A stretch of 64,000 nucleotides of DNA from Kitasatospora phosalacinea (GTDB lineage: Bacteria; Actinomycetota; Actinomycetes; Streptomycetales; Streptomycetaceae), in NCBI RefSeq assembly GCF_000716545.1, contig NZ_JNWZ01000019.1, positions 33,677-97,676 on the forward strand. Direction: 5' to 3'. The number at the start of each line of letters is the position of its first letter. Position 1 is the first letter of the stretch. The position numbers were made by a program, and so were the translations under genes. This document shows positions 29,867 to 38,257 of this stretch, in pieces. The notes below the pieces were generated by a model. The model was not told the origin of the DNA. It searched no databases and worked only from the letters and a program-made list of their open reading frames with translations.

Positions 29867-30947
29867 ACCCAGGACCGCCCCCGACGGCCCGTCCGGCTCC
29901 ACCGGCGGCCCGGGCCGCGACACCCGGACTGGACCCGGACCCGGCTCCGAGCCCGAGTCCGTGTACCTGCCGTCCGGGGACGGGACGGAGGACGCGGACG
30001 ACCGGGACGGTGGTACGGGTACGGGCGCAGGCACGGGCCCGTACACCGGCACTGCCCCCGGCACTGGCGGGGACGGCGCGGCCGAGGCGGGGAGCCGTCC
30101 CGTCCGGGGCCGGGCCGAGCGCCGCCGCGCCGCCAAGCGTGTCGCGCGCCGCAGCCGGCGCTCCTTCCTGCGCGAGCTTCCGGTGATCGTGCTGGTCGCC
30201 CTGGTGATCGCGCTGGTGATGAAGACCTTCCTGCTCCAGGTGTTCGTGATCCCCTCCGGTTCGATGGAACAGACCCTGCGGATCGGTGACCGGGTCGTCG
30301 TGGACAAGTTCACCCCGTGGTTCGGCGCCGAGCCGGAGCGCGGCGAGGTGGTGGTCTTCAAGGACCCGGGCGGCTGGCTGGAGAACGACCACAAGCCGTC
30401 CGCCGACGGTCCCGTGATGCGGAACGTGAAGTCGCTGTTCTCCGCGGTGGGGCTCCTCCCTTCCGACGACGAACGGGACTTGATCAAGCGGGTGATCGGC
30501 GTCGGCGGCGACACCGTGGAGTGCTGCGACGAGCACGGCCGGGTGAGCGTGAACGGCACCCCGCTGGACGAGCCGTACGTCGCGCCCGGGAACTCGCCCT
30601 CGCGGATCACCTTCAAGGTGACGGTGCCCGCGGGCCGGCTCTGGGTGATGGGCGACCACCGCGACCTGTCCGCCGACTCCCGCTACCACATGGGCAATCC
30701 GGGCTCCGGGACGATCCCGGTGGAGAACGTGGTGGGGCGCGCCTTCGTGGTCGCCTGGCCGCTCTCCCACTTCGGTCAACTGGACGTTCCCGATTCACTC
30801 TCCTCCCTGCCGGGGCGGGCCGCGGGATCGGCGGCCCCCGGGCCGGTTCCTGCGGAACCCCCGCTCGTTATGGGTGTGTTGGGCGTCCTTCCGTTCCTCG
30901 TCCGGTACCGCGGGCCTCGTCGGAGGGACGGGCCGGTGGCCGACTGA
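29850..30947 (+). CDS. sipX: Type I signal peptidase SipX
   Basis: 365 residues. A long Gly/Thr/Asp-rich N-terminal tail of about 100 residues, then a basic patch (RRRAAKRVARRSRRS) and a membrane helix (LPVIVLVALVIALVMKTFLL). Catalytic Ser138 is in PSGSMEQTL, Lys213 in LIKRVIGVGGDTVECC, and box E is MGDHRDLSADSRYH. A hydrophobic stretch near the C-terminus (PPLVMGVLGVLPFLV) suggests a second anchor. ATG 29850 overlaps sipW by 17 bases; GAGGGGA just upstream supports it over an upstream TTG. Confidence 0.92.
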   Translation: MGSRGRPRTAPDGPSGSTGGPGRDTRTGPGPGSEPESVYLPSGDGTEDADDRDGGTGTGAGTGPYTGTAPGTGGDGAAEAGSRPVRGRAERRRAAKRVARRSRRSFLRELPVIVLVALVIALVMKTFLLQVFVIPSGSMEQTLRIGDRVVVDKFTPWFGAEPERGEVVVFKDPGGWLENDHKPSADGPVMRNVKSLFSAVGLLPSDDERDLIKRVIGVGGDTVECCDEHGRVSVNGTPLDEPYVAPGNSPSRITFKVTVPAGRLWVMGDHRDLSADSRYHMGNPGSGTIPVENVVGRAFVVAWPLSHFGQLDVPDSLSSLPGRAAGSAAPGPVPAEPPLVMGVLGVLPFLVRYRGPRRRDGPVAD

Positions 30948-31151
30948 CGTTCCGGCCGGCGCGTGGGAGCACGGGCGCGTCGACCGGGAGTGATAGAGAA
31001 GTGTGAAGTGCTCGGTTCCGGCCTGGTGTCGGGCCTGCCCCCGTAGGGCAAGCCAGAGGCGGGTCCTCGGCCGATCTCAGAGTGTGGTGCCCGCTGTGCG
31101 GCACTGGTGAGCGCGGGCGCGCAGGCGTCCGCACAGCAGGGAGGAGATGTC

Positions 31152-32069
31152 GTGGGGGATCTGGTGATCGGTGCCCGCTCAGGTGCTCCGGAGCCCGACG
31201 GGGAACCCGTGGGCAACCAGGAGGGGGCGCACGCCGGCGACGGCGAGGCGCCCCGGGACGCCGAGGCCGGGGCGGAAGCCGACGGGAACGAGGCGGCACC
31301 GCCCAAGAAGGCACCCAAGCAGCGTTCCTTCTGGAAGGAGCTGCCGATCCTGATCGGCATCGCGCTGATCCTGGCCCTGGTGATCAAGACCTTCTTCGTC
31401 CAGGCGTTCTCGATCCCCTCGGGGTCGATGGAGAACACGCTCCAGGTCGGCGACCGCGTCCTGGTCGACAAGCTCACCCCCTGGTTCGGCGCCGAGCCGG
31501 AGCGCGGCGAGGTCGTGGTCTTCAAGGACCCGGGCGGCTGGCTGAACGACGAGCCGACCCAGCGCAGTGACAACTCCTTCGTGCGCGGCGTGCAGGACGT
31601 GTTCAGTTTCATCGGCCTGATGCCGTCCAGCGACGAGAAGGACCTGATCAAGCGCGTCATCGCGGTCGGCGGCGACACCGTGGAGTGCCAGGGCTCCGGC
31701 CCGGTCAAGGTGAACGGCGTGGCGCTCGACGAGCCGTACATCTTCCCCGGCAACACCCCGTGCGGGGAGAAGCCGTTCGGGCCGGTGAACGTGCCCAAGG
31801 GCAGGATCTGGGTGATGGGCGACCACCGCGGCAACTCCCTGGATTCGCGGTACCACATGGACCAGCCCGGTGGCGGCACCGTGCCGGTGGACAACGTGGT
31901 CGGCCGTGCGTTCGTGGTGGCCTGGCCGATCGGCGACTGGGCGACGCTGCCCGTGCCCGACACCTTCGACCAGAAGGGCCTCTCCGCCGCCGGACCGCTC
32001 GCTCCGACGACGGCCGGTACGGCGCTCGCCGTCCCCGCCGTGTGGTGGCTGCGCCGGCGCCGCCGCTGA
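31152..32069 (+). CDS. sipY: Type I signal peptidase SipY
   Basis: 305 residues. An acidic/Ala-rich tail, a membrane helix (LPILIGIALILALVIKTFFV), catalytic Ser92 in PSGSMENTL and Lys167 in LIKRVIAVGGDTVEC, then MGDHRGNSLDSRYH. A C-terminal hydrophobic segment (TAGTALAVPAVWWL) ends in RRRRR. GGAGGAG six bases before GTG 31152 fixes the start; a longer frame from 31107 is less likely. The 204-base gap after sipX may hold its own promoter (AT-richer GATAGAGAAGTGTGAAGTG near 30993), but nothing is certain. Confidence 0.93.
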   Translation: MGDLVIGARSGAPEPDGEPVGNQEGAHAGDGEAPRDAEAGAEADGNEAAPPKKAPKQRSFWKELPILIGIALILALVIKTFFVQAFSIPSGSMENTLQVGDRVLVDKLTPWFGAEPERGEVVVFKDPGGWLNDEPTQRSDNSFVRGVQDVFSFIGLMPSSDEKDLIKRVIAVGGDTVECQGSGPVKVNGVALDEPYIFPGNTPCGEKPFGPVNVPKGRIWVMGDHRGNSLDSRYHMDQPGGGTVPVDNVVGRAFVVAWPIGDWATLPVPDTFDQKGLSAAGPLAPTTAGTALAVPAVWWLRRRRR

Positions 32070-32236
32070 CCGGACACCGACCGGCCGGGTACGCCTCTTG
32101 CGCGGGCCGTGGTACTGGCGAGTAATCTGCTCGCACGTGCCGCGGCCCGCAGCGCTGTCCGGACCGGGACGGCCGACCGCGGCCGGGCCGCCGGTGCTCG
32201 ATCGGAGCAGCCGGGAGCCAGGAGAGGGCGGAGCCG

Positions 32237-32980
32237 ATGAGCAGCGTCGCGGAGCGGACCTCGCACACCGGGACCGGATCGGCCCGCCGCCGGAACACCG
32301 CGTCGATCGTGCAGGGCGTGGCGATCGCGCTCGGCTTCGTGATGCTGGTCGGCGGCTTCGCGGTGCTGGCCCTCCAGTACCGGCCGTACCGGATCCCGAC
32401 CGGTTCGATGAGCCCGACCCTGGCGGTCGGCGACACCGTCCTGGCCCGCACCGGCGGGTCGGCCGGCCGCGGCGACATCGTGGTCTTCCAGGACCAGGAC
32501 TGGGGCAACGCGACCCTGGTGAAGCGCGTGGTCGCGGTCGGCGGGGACACCGTCTCCGGCGACCGGGAGGGGCGGATCACCGTCAACGGGCACCAGGTGT
32601 CCGAGCCATACCTGGAGACCGTCGGGATGGGGGCGACCGAGTTCTCGGTCACGGTGCCCGAGGGACGGCTGTTCCTGCTCGGCGACTTCCGGGGGAACTC
32701 CCTGGACTCGCGGAGCCACCTCGACGTGGAGTCCGGCTCGGTGCCCGCCTCCGGGGTGAAGGCGAGGGTGGAGGCGGTGATCCGGCCGCTGTCCCGGGCC
32801 GGGATGGAGTCGCGCGTCCCGGCCTTCGACGACCTGGGCGTGCCGACCGCCCACCGGCCGGGCCCGCTGCTGCCCGCCGCCTGGACGTCGGCCGGCGGGG
32901 CGGCCCTGATCGTGGTCGCCTCCGCGGCGGGCTGGGCGGTCTCGCTGACCCGTCGGCTGCGGGGACGGCGCAGGGCCTGA
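32237..32980 (+). CDS. sipZ: Type I signal peptidase SipZ
   Basis: 247 residues, the shortest of the four. A membrane helix (VAIALGFVMLVGGFAVLALQY) precedes Ser57 in PTGSMSPTL and Lys96 in LVKRVVAVGGD; box E is LGDFRGNSLDSRSH, with Phe for the usual His. A second helix near the C-terminus (GGAALIVVASAAGWAVSL) ends in basic residues. GGAG-rich sequence directly upstream supports the ATG. It closes the four-gene signal-peptidase cluster. Confidence 0.92.
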   Translation: MSSVAERTSHTGTGSARRRNTASIVQGVAIALGFVMLVGGFAVLALQYRPYRIPTGSMSPTLAVGDTVLARTGGSAGRGDIVVFQDQDWGNATLVKRVVAVGGDTVSGDREGRITVNGHQVSEPYLETVGMGATEFSVTVPEGRLFLLGDFRGNSLDSRSHLDVESGSVPASGVKARVEAVIRPLSRAGMESRVPAFDDLGVPTAHRPGPLLPAAWTSAGGAALIVVASAAGWAVSLTRRLRGRRRA

Positions 32981-33008
32981 CCCCGGGGCGGACGACGGAC
33001 CGGCGCCG

Positions 33009-33536
33009 GTGCCGGTCCCGGCGAGGAGGCGCGCCCAGCGCCTCAGGACGGAGCCGATCCAGGTGGCGGTGGAGCACCGCAGAGCCGTTCGGGTACTGCT
33101 GCTGGACCCGGAGGACCGCGTCCTGCTGCTGCGCGGGACGGACCCGGCCGAGCCCGGTACCACCTGGTGGATCACGCCCGGCGGGGGCATCGAACCCGGC
33201 GAGAGCCCGGACGGGGCGGCCCGGCGCGAGCTGGCCGAGGAGATCGGGCTGACGGACGTGGAGTGGGGGCCGCTGGTCGCGTACGGCACGGCGGAGTTCT
33301 CCTTCCGGGGCAGGGAGTACCGACAGGAGCAGTGGTTCCGGCTGGCCCGCACCACACGGACGGCGGTGTCACTGGCGGAGAGCGGGGCGGACGAACACGC
33401 GCTGCTGCTGGCCGTCCGCTGGTGGACGCTGGGGGAGTTGAGGGCCACCGGGGAGGCCGTCCACCCGCGGGGACTTGCCGAACTGGTGGCACGGGTTCTG
33501 ACGGAAGGGCCGCCAGAAGAGCCAGTAAGGCTCTGA
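33009..33536 (+). CDS. NUDIX hydrolase
   Basis: 175 residues. The Nudix box is complete: GGGIEPGESPDGAARRELAE followed by EIGLTD. The N-terminal strands (AVRVLLLDPEDRVLLLRG) and WWITPGGG are standard. It probably hydrolyses a nucleoside diphosphate derivative or oxidised nucleotide; the substrate is unknown. GTG 33009 gives the longest product; GTG 33063 just before the conserved core is an alternative. It lies after sipZ, as remembered for S. coelicolor. Confidence 0.88.
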   Translation: MPVPARRRAQRLRTEPIQVAVEHRRAVRVLLLDPEDRVLLLRGTDPAEPGTTWWITPGGGIEPGESPDGAARRELAEEIGLTDVEWGPLVAYGTAEFSFRGREYRQEQWFRLARTTRTAVSLAESGADEHALLLAVRWWTLGELRATGEAVHPRGLAELVARVLTEGPPEEPVRL

Positions 33537-33592
33537 GCACGGGCTCGGTGGTCCACAATGGGGTGGACGTGACGAGTGAGGGGACGCTTGGA

Positions 33593-33919
33593 ATGAGTGC
33601 CGAAGACCTCGAGAAGTACGAGACCGAGATGGAGCTCAAGCTCTACCGGGAGTACCGGGATGTCGTCGGCCTGTTCAAGTACGTGATCGAAACCGAACGG
33701 CGCTTCTACCTGACGAATGACTATGACCTCCAGGTGCACTCGGTGCAGGGCGAGGTGTTCTTCGAGGTGTCGATGGCGGACGCGTGGGTCTGGGACATGT
33801 ACCGACCGGCCCGGTTCGTCCGGAAGGTCCGTGTGTTGACGTTCAAGGACGTGAACATCGAGGAGCTGGCCAAGAGCGATCTCGAACTGCCCTCGGACGA
33901 CTCCGCCTTCGGGAACTGA
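33593..33919 (+). CDS. DUF2469 family conserved protein
   Basis: 108 residues, starting MSAEDLEKYETEMELKLYREYRD, nearly invariant across actinobacteria. VHSVQGEVFFEVSMADAWVWDMYRPARF is the core, with a short acidic tail. It is known only as a conserved actinobacterial protein of unknown function, usually encoded between the signal peptidase/NUDIX genes and yraN, as here. The ATG is the conserved start; GGGGACG precedes it. Confidence 0.9.
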   Translation: MSAEDLEKYETEMELKLYREYRDVVGLFKYVIETERRFYLTNDYDLQVHSVQGEVFFEVSMADAWVWDMYRPARFVRKVRVLTFKDVNIEELAKSDLELPSDDSAFGN

Positions 33920-33938
33920 CCGCTCCGCGGCTGAGCGG
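33920..33938 (+). terminator. Short hairpin directly after DUF2469 gene
   Basis: CCGCTC (33920-33925) pairs with GAGCGG (33933-33938), beginning at the base after the stop; GC-palindromic sequence follows at 33939-33957. Confidence 0.35.
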
Positions 33939-34112
33939 CCGGCCCCCGCGGGGCCCGGTGTCGGGCGGGAACGGCGTGGCCGACCACGTCTTCCTGCCGG
34001 GGCTTCCGCACCTCCGTGAGCTGCGGTGGTGCCCGGGTCACCGAGATTGACCGCGCCGGTCGGGCACTGTCCAGCGCATTTTTCGATTTGTCGCTCGAAC
34101 GGGTGAGCGGAG

Positions 34113-34138
34113 TTATCCACAGGCCCGGGTTATCCACA
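34113..34138 (+). promoter_or_regulatory. Tandem pair of DnaA-box consensus sites
   Basis: TTATCCACA occurs exactly twice in the same orientation, at 34113-34121 and 34130-34138, 17 bases apart start to start. This is the classical DnaA box. They lie upstream of the yraN-like gene, where DnaA could regulate the yraN-comM-dprA run or be titrated. Confidence 0.55.
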
Positions 34139-34204
34139 GGTCGAGCCATTCGGCTGGCCCGTCCCGGGCGTGTGACGGCAACCTTCCGACCGGAGGTGGT
34201 TGCC

Positions 34205-34666
34205 GTGCAGAACCCCAACAAGACGTCCACCAACGGCCTCGGTCGCTACGGCGAGGAGGTCGCCGCCCGTCGGCTCGCCGAGCACGGGCTGTGCATCCTG
34301 GAACGAAACTGGCGCTGCGCCGAGGGCGAGCTCGACATCGTCGCGCTCGACGGGGACGTCCTCGCGATCTGCGAGGTGAAGACCCGCTCCGAGCAGGGCT
34401 TCCAACAGCCCGCCGAGGCGATCGACCAGACCAAGGCCGACCGGCTGCGCCACCTCGCCGAGCGCTGGCTCGTCGAACGCTGGCCGGTGCACTTCTTCCG
34501 CCTGGTGCTTGCCGCCGAGCGGGCCGGGGGCGCCGAGCCGCGGCCCGACGCGGAGAGCGGCGGCCCGGCACCTCCACCGCCCGGCGGAGTCCGCATCGAC
34601 CTGGTCGCCGTGGTCAACCCCCGCCGGGGCGCCGCCGCGGTCGAGCACCTGCGCGGGGCGGTGTGA
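34205..34666 (+). CDS. UPF0102 (YraN) endonuclease-like protein
   Basis: 153 residues. [27 protein letters not shown] then [22 protein letters not shown] contains a PD-(D/E)xK-type nuclease core (ExLD...CEVK). The family is Holliday-junction-resolvase-like in fold but function is unproved. GTG 34205 is preferred because GGAGG (34192-34196) lies eight bases upstream; GTG 34196 overlaps that site. It precedes the comM-like and dprA genes, a common trio, with a DnaA-box pair upstream. Confidence 0.9.
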   Translation: MQNPNKTSTNGLGRYGEEVAARRLAEHGLCILERNWRCAEGELDIVALDGDVLAICEVKTRSEQGFQQPAEAIDQTKADRLRHLAERWLVERWPVHFFRLVLAAERAGGAEPRPDAESGGPAPPPPGGVRIDLVAVVNPRRGAAAVEHLRGAV

Positions 34667-34667
34667 G

Positions 34668-36335
34668 ATGGCGTTCGCCCGCACCTGCTCGGTCGCCCTG
34701 GTCGGAGTGGACGGTGTCGTGGTCGAGGTCCAGGCCGACCTCGAACCCGGACTCGCGGCCTTCAGCCTGGTGGGCCTCGCCGACAAGGCCCTCCTGGAAG
34801 CCCGCGACCGGGTACGCGCCGCCGTCTCCAACAGCGGGGAGAAGTGGCCGCTGCGAAAACTCACCGTGGGCCTCACCCCGGCATCCGTACCCAAGAGCGG
34901 CAGCGGGTACGACCTGGCGGTGGCCTGCGCCGTCCTGGCGGCCGCCGAACGGCTCGACCCCGCGTCGATCGACGGCCTGCTGATCATCGGCGAGCTGGGC
35001 CTGGACGGTCGCGTGCGCCCGGTGCGCGGAGTCCTGCCCGCGGTCCTGGCGGCGGCCGACGCCGGCTACCGGCAGATCGTGGTCGCCGAGCAGACCGCCG
35101 CCGAAGCGAAACTGGTGCCCGGTGTCTCCGTCATCGGGGTGCGCAGCCTGCGCCAGCTCATCGCGATCCTCACCAACGCCCCCGTCCCCGACGAACCGCC
35201 GGACCAGTCCACCGGCCGCCCCGACTCCTCGTTCGCCGGTCTGCTGCTGCCCGGCCTCGGTGTCCGCGACCTCACCTCCGAACAGGCCGGCCGGCCCGAC
35301 CTCGCCGACGTGGCCGGGCAGTACGAGGCCCGCCAAGCGCTGGAGATCGCCGCGGCGGGCGGCCACCACCTCTACCTGAAGGGCCCGCCCGGGGCAGGCA
35401 AGACGATGCTGGCCGAACGGCTGCCGGCCCTGCTCCCGCCGCTCACCCCCGCCGAAGCCCTCGAAGTGACCGCGATCCACTCCGTGGCCGGCCTGCTCCC
35501 ACCCGACCGCCCACTGATCGACACCCCGCCCTACTGCGCGCCGCACCACTCGACGACCATGCCCGCCATCGTCGGCGGCGGAACGGGCCTGCCCAGACCC
35601 GGAGCCGTCTCCCTCGCCCACCGCGGCGTGCTGTTCCTCGACGAGGCACCCGAATTCTCGGTCCGGGTCCTCGACGCGCTGCGCCAACCCCTGGAATCGG
35701 GGGAGGTGATGATCGCCAGAGCCGCCGGCTCGATGCGGCTGCCCGCCCGCTTCCTGCTCTGCCTGGCCGCCAACCCCTGCCCCTGCGGCCGCTATTCACT
35801 GAGAGGGGAAGGATGCGAATGCACACCCGTCATGATCAACCGCTATCAGGCCAGGCTGTCAGGCCCGCTGCTGGACCGGGTGGATCTCCAGGTTCAGGTC
35901 GCCGGAGTCACCAAGGCCGAACTGATGCAGCAGGGCGGAAGGCCCGAGAGCACGGCGACGGTCGCCGAACGCGTGCGGGAGGCCCGGGCGCGGGCCGCCG
36001 CTCGCCTCGCCGACACCCCGTGGCGGACCAACGCCGAAGTGCCCGGGCACGAACTGCGCACGCGCTGGCAACTCGCATCCGGTGCGCTGGCCGACGCCGA
36101 ACGCGATCTCGACCGGGGCCTGCTCACCGCGCGCGGCCTCGACCGCGTCCTGCGGGTCGCCTGGACGGTGGCGGACCTCGCCGGCCGGGGCCGCCCCGAC
36201 AGGTCCGACGTCCAGCGCGCGCTCACCCTCCGCACCGGCGTCCAACGCGCCGCCCGCCCCACGGACCGCAGGAGCGACCCGCTCTACCCCTACGACGACC
36301 CCGGCGCAGACCTCGACCAGGCCGCCGGTTCCTGA
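34668..36335 (+). CDS. YifB/ComM-family Mg-chelatase-like ATPase
   Basis: 555 residues. The N-terminal Lon-protease-like domain (VGLADKALLEARDRVRAAV; GLTPASVPKSGSGYDLAVAC) is followed by the AAA+ domain with Walker A GPPGAGKT at 239-246, Walker B VLFLDEAPEF, and the zinc-like NPCPCGRYS...CEC motif, then the Mg-chelatase C-terminal domain. ComM is a branch-migration helicase in natural transformation; its role in streptomycetes is unknown. It starts two bases after the yraN stop. The usual partner dprA follows after 117 bases with no obvious signal in between. Confidence 0.93.
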   Translation: MAFARTCSVALVGVDGVVVEVQADLEPGLAAFSLVGLADKALLEARDRVRAAVSNSGEKWPLRKLTVGLTPASVPKSGSGYDLAVACAVLAAAERLDPASIDGLLIIGELGLDGRVRPVRGVLPAVLAAADAGYRQIVVAEQTAAEAKLVPGVSVIGVRSLRQLIAILTNAPVPDEPPDQSTGRPDSSFAGLLLPGLGVRDLTSEQAGRPDLADVAGQYEARQALEIAAAGGHHLYLKGPPGAGKTMLAERLPALLPPLTPAEALEVTAIHSVAGLLPPDRPLIDTPPYCAPHHSTTMPAIVGGGTGLPRPGAVSLAHRGVLFLDEAPEFSVRVLDALRQPLESGEVMIARAAGSMRLPARFLLCLAANPCPCGRYSLRGEGCECTPVMINRYQARLSGPLLDRVDLQVQVAGVTKAELMQQGGRPESTATVAERVREARARAAARLADTPWRTNAEVPGHELRTRWQLASGALADAERDLDRGLLTARGLDRVLRVAWTVADLAGRGRPDRSDVQRALTLRTGVQRAARPTDRRSDPLYPYDDPGADLDQAAGS

Positions 36336-36452
36336 CCGGCCCCACCCGGCGGGCCGCCAGGAGCCCGGCCGATCAGGCCCGTACCGCGGACGAGCCCTTT
36401 CCGCCGCCACCGCCCGCACCTCGGGAACGAGCAGAAGCAAGCAGGAGCACCG

Positions 36453-37889
36453 ATGACCGCACACCCCGCACCCCGTACGCACACGCATCTCCCCACCGCC
36501 CCAACGCCCCCACCGGCCGTCGGCCGGTCCGACGCCCCGGCGGCGTGCGACGGCGGCGAACGGCTCAGACACCTGATCCCCGGCGCCGCACCGCCCGCCG
36601 CGCACCGCTCGCGCCACGGACCGGCCGAACCCGCCCGGGCCGTACCGCCGACGGGCGGGCCGGACCCGGCGGGTCCGCCGCCCGGAGGGCGGAGCGAGTG
36701 CCGCGTCATCCGCCCCACGGCGTGGGCCGCGCCGACGGTTCCACCGGATCCGCCCGAGCCCGAGCGGATCGCCCGGGCCGCGCTCACCAGGCTGATCGAA
36801 CCGGGCGACGCCGCGATCGGGCGGGCCGTCCAACGGCTCGGCGTGGTCCGGCTGCTGCAGGGGTTCTACGAGGGCGCGCCCGCCAGCCGGCTCGGGCTCG
36901 GAGCCGACCGGATCGCCGCCTACCAGGAGAGACTGCGGAAGTTCAACCCGGCCACCGACCTGGAACGGATCGCCAAGCTCGGTGGGAAGTTCATCATTCC
37001 GGGCGACAGGGAATGGCCCTCCCAACTCGACGACCTCGGCGACAGCCGCCCGATCGGGCTGTGGGTGCGTGGCGTCCCCTCGCAACGGCTGCCGTCGCTG
37101 CGCCTGCTCGCCCTGCGCTCGGTGGCCGTCGTCGGATCGAGGGCCTGCACCGCTTACGGGCGGCACGTCGCCGGCCAGCTCGGGTCCGAGCTGGCCGAAC
37201 GGGGCTGGGTGGTGGTGTCCGGGGCGGCCCACGGAGTGGACACCGCGGCGCACCTCGGGGCGCTGGCGGTCAACGGGATGACGATCGCGGTGCTCGCCAG
37301 CGGCGTCGACATCTGCTACCCGCGCGGGAACGAGGCGCTGATCGAGAGGATCGGACGCGACGGGCTGCTGGTGAGTGAGCTGGCGCTCGGGATGAACCCC
37401 ACCAGGTTCAGGTTCGTGCTGCGGAACCGGGTGATAGCCGCACTCACCCGCGGCACGGTGGTGGTCGAGGCCGCGCCGCGCAGCGGCGCGCTCAGCACCG
37501 CGCGGCGGGCGCGGGACCTCAACCGGCACACCATGGGTGTCCCCGGCCCGATCACCTCCGAGCTCTCGGCGGGCGTGCACGCGTTGATCAGGGCCGGCGC
37601 GGCCACCATGGTCACCAGCGGCGCCGAGGTGGGCGAGCTGATCGGCTCCATCGGGGCCGACCTGGCACCGGAGCGGGTCGGTCCGATCCTGCCGAGGGAC
37701 GCCCTGGAGCCACCGGTGGCCCGAGTCCTGGAAGCGGTGCCCGCCAGCGCGGACGGCGCGCCGGTCCAGCGGATCGCCCACTACGCGGCACTCTCCGAGG
37801 CGGCGACAGTCCGGCACCTCCACGAGCTGAGCTCGCTCGGCTTCGTCGAACGGCACGGAGCGCACTGGAGGTTGGTGCGTCGCAAGTGA
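36453..37889 (+). CDS. dprA: DNA-processing protein DprA
   Basis: 478 residues. A Pro/Ala-rich N-terminal extension of about 110 residues precedes the SAM-like helices, then the Rossmann core: RSVAVVGSRACTAYGRHVA, VVVSGAAHGVDTAAHLGAL, and AALTRGTVVVEAAPRSGALSTARRA. The winged-helix end is AALSEAATVRHLHELSSLGFVERHGA. DprA loads RecA on single-stranded DNA; outside competent species its role is unclear. AGGAG supports the ATG. The N-terminal extension is longer than usual, so an internal start is possible. Confidence 0.92.
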   Translation: MTAHPAPRTHTHLPTAPTPPPAVGRSDAPAACDGGERLRHLIPGAAPPAAHRSRHGPAEPARAVPPTGGPDPAGPPPGGRSECRVIRPTAWAAPTVPPDPPEPERIARAALTRLIEPGDAAIGRAVQRLGVVRLLQGFYEGAPASRLGLGADRIAAYQERLRKFNPATDLERIAKLGGKFIIPGDREWPSQLDDLGDSRPIGLWVRGVPSQRLPSLRLLALRSVAVVGSRACTAYGRHVAGQLGSELAERGWVVVSGAAHGVDTAAHLGALAVNGMTIAVLASGVDICYPRGNEALIERIGRDGLLVSELALGMNPTRFRFVLRNRVIAALTRGTVVVEAAPRSGALSTARRARDLNRHTMGVPGPITSELSAGVHALIRAGAATMVTSGAEVGELIGSIGADLAPERVGPILPRDALEPPVARVLEAVPASADGAPVQRIAHYAALSEAATVRHLHELSSLGFVERHGAHWRLVRRK

Positions 37890-38257
37890 TCGCATCCGGG
37901 CAGAGTCGGACAGGGTGATGGGTTCCGAGTGAGTCATCCGGTCAACGGGAGGTGATGCGGGGCGAGTTGAGGGACGATGGCGGTCCGTCCGGTCCGGCCG
38001 GGGCGCCGAGCGGTGCCTCGCCCGGCCCGGGGGCGCCCGGAGCGGCGCGCGGGTCCGCGCCGGTCGGTGGGTCCGCCGGGCGGAAGGGCCGGGGCGGGCC
38101 CGGCGGCCCGACCGCGACGCGCCGACGCCGCCCTTTGCTGCCACCGGTTTGGGCGACGCCCGAGTGGCGGTAGCACTGTGCAGCGACTCGGTCACGCTAC
38201 GCTCGCTCATGGCGTCCCTATCAGCACATGACTCGGCAGAACGGCGCAGACCAACGC
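37890..38257. other. Region upstream of whiG
   Basis: About 370 bases. GGGAGGTGATGCGG at 37948 looks like a ribosome site before a 73-codon frame, but its Gly/Pro/Arg-rich product is not convincing. TACGCT at 38198 is a weak -10 candidate for whiG. No terminator follows dprA, so read-through into whiG is possible. Confidence 0.35.

Noticed and set aside
37952..38173. 73-codon frame with a good ribosome site upstream of whiG
   Set aside because: Product is Gly/Pro/Arg-rich with no family, and the frame overlaps likely control DNA.
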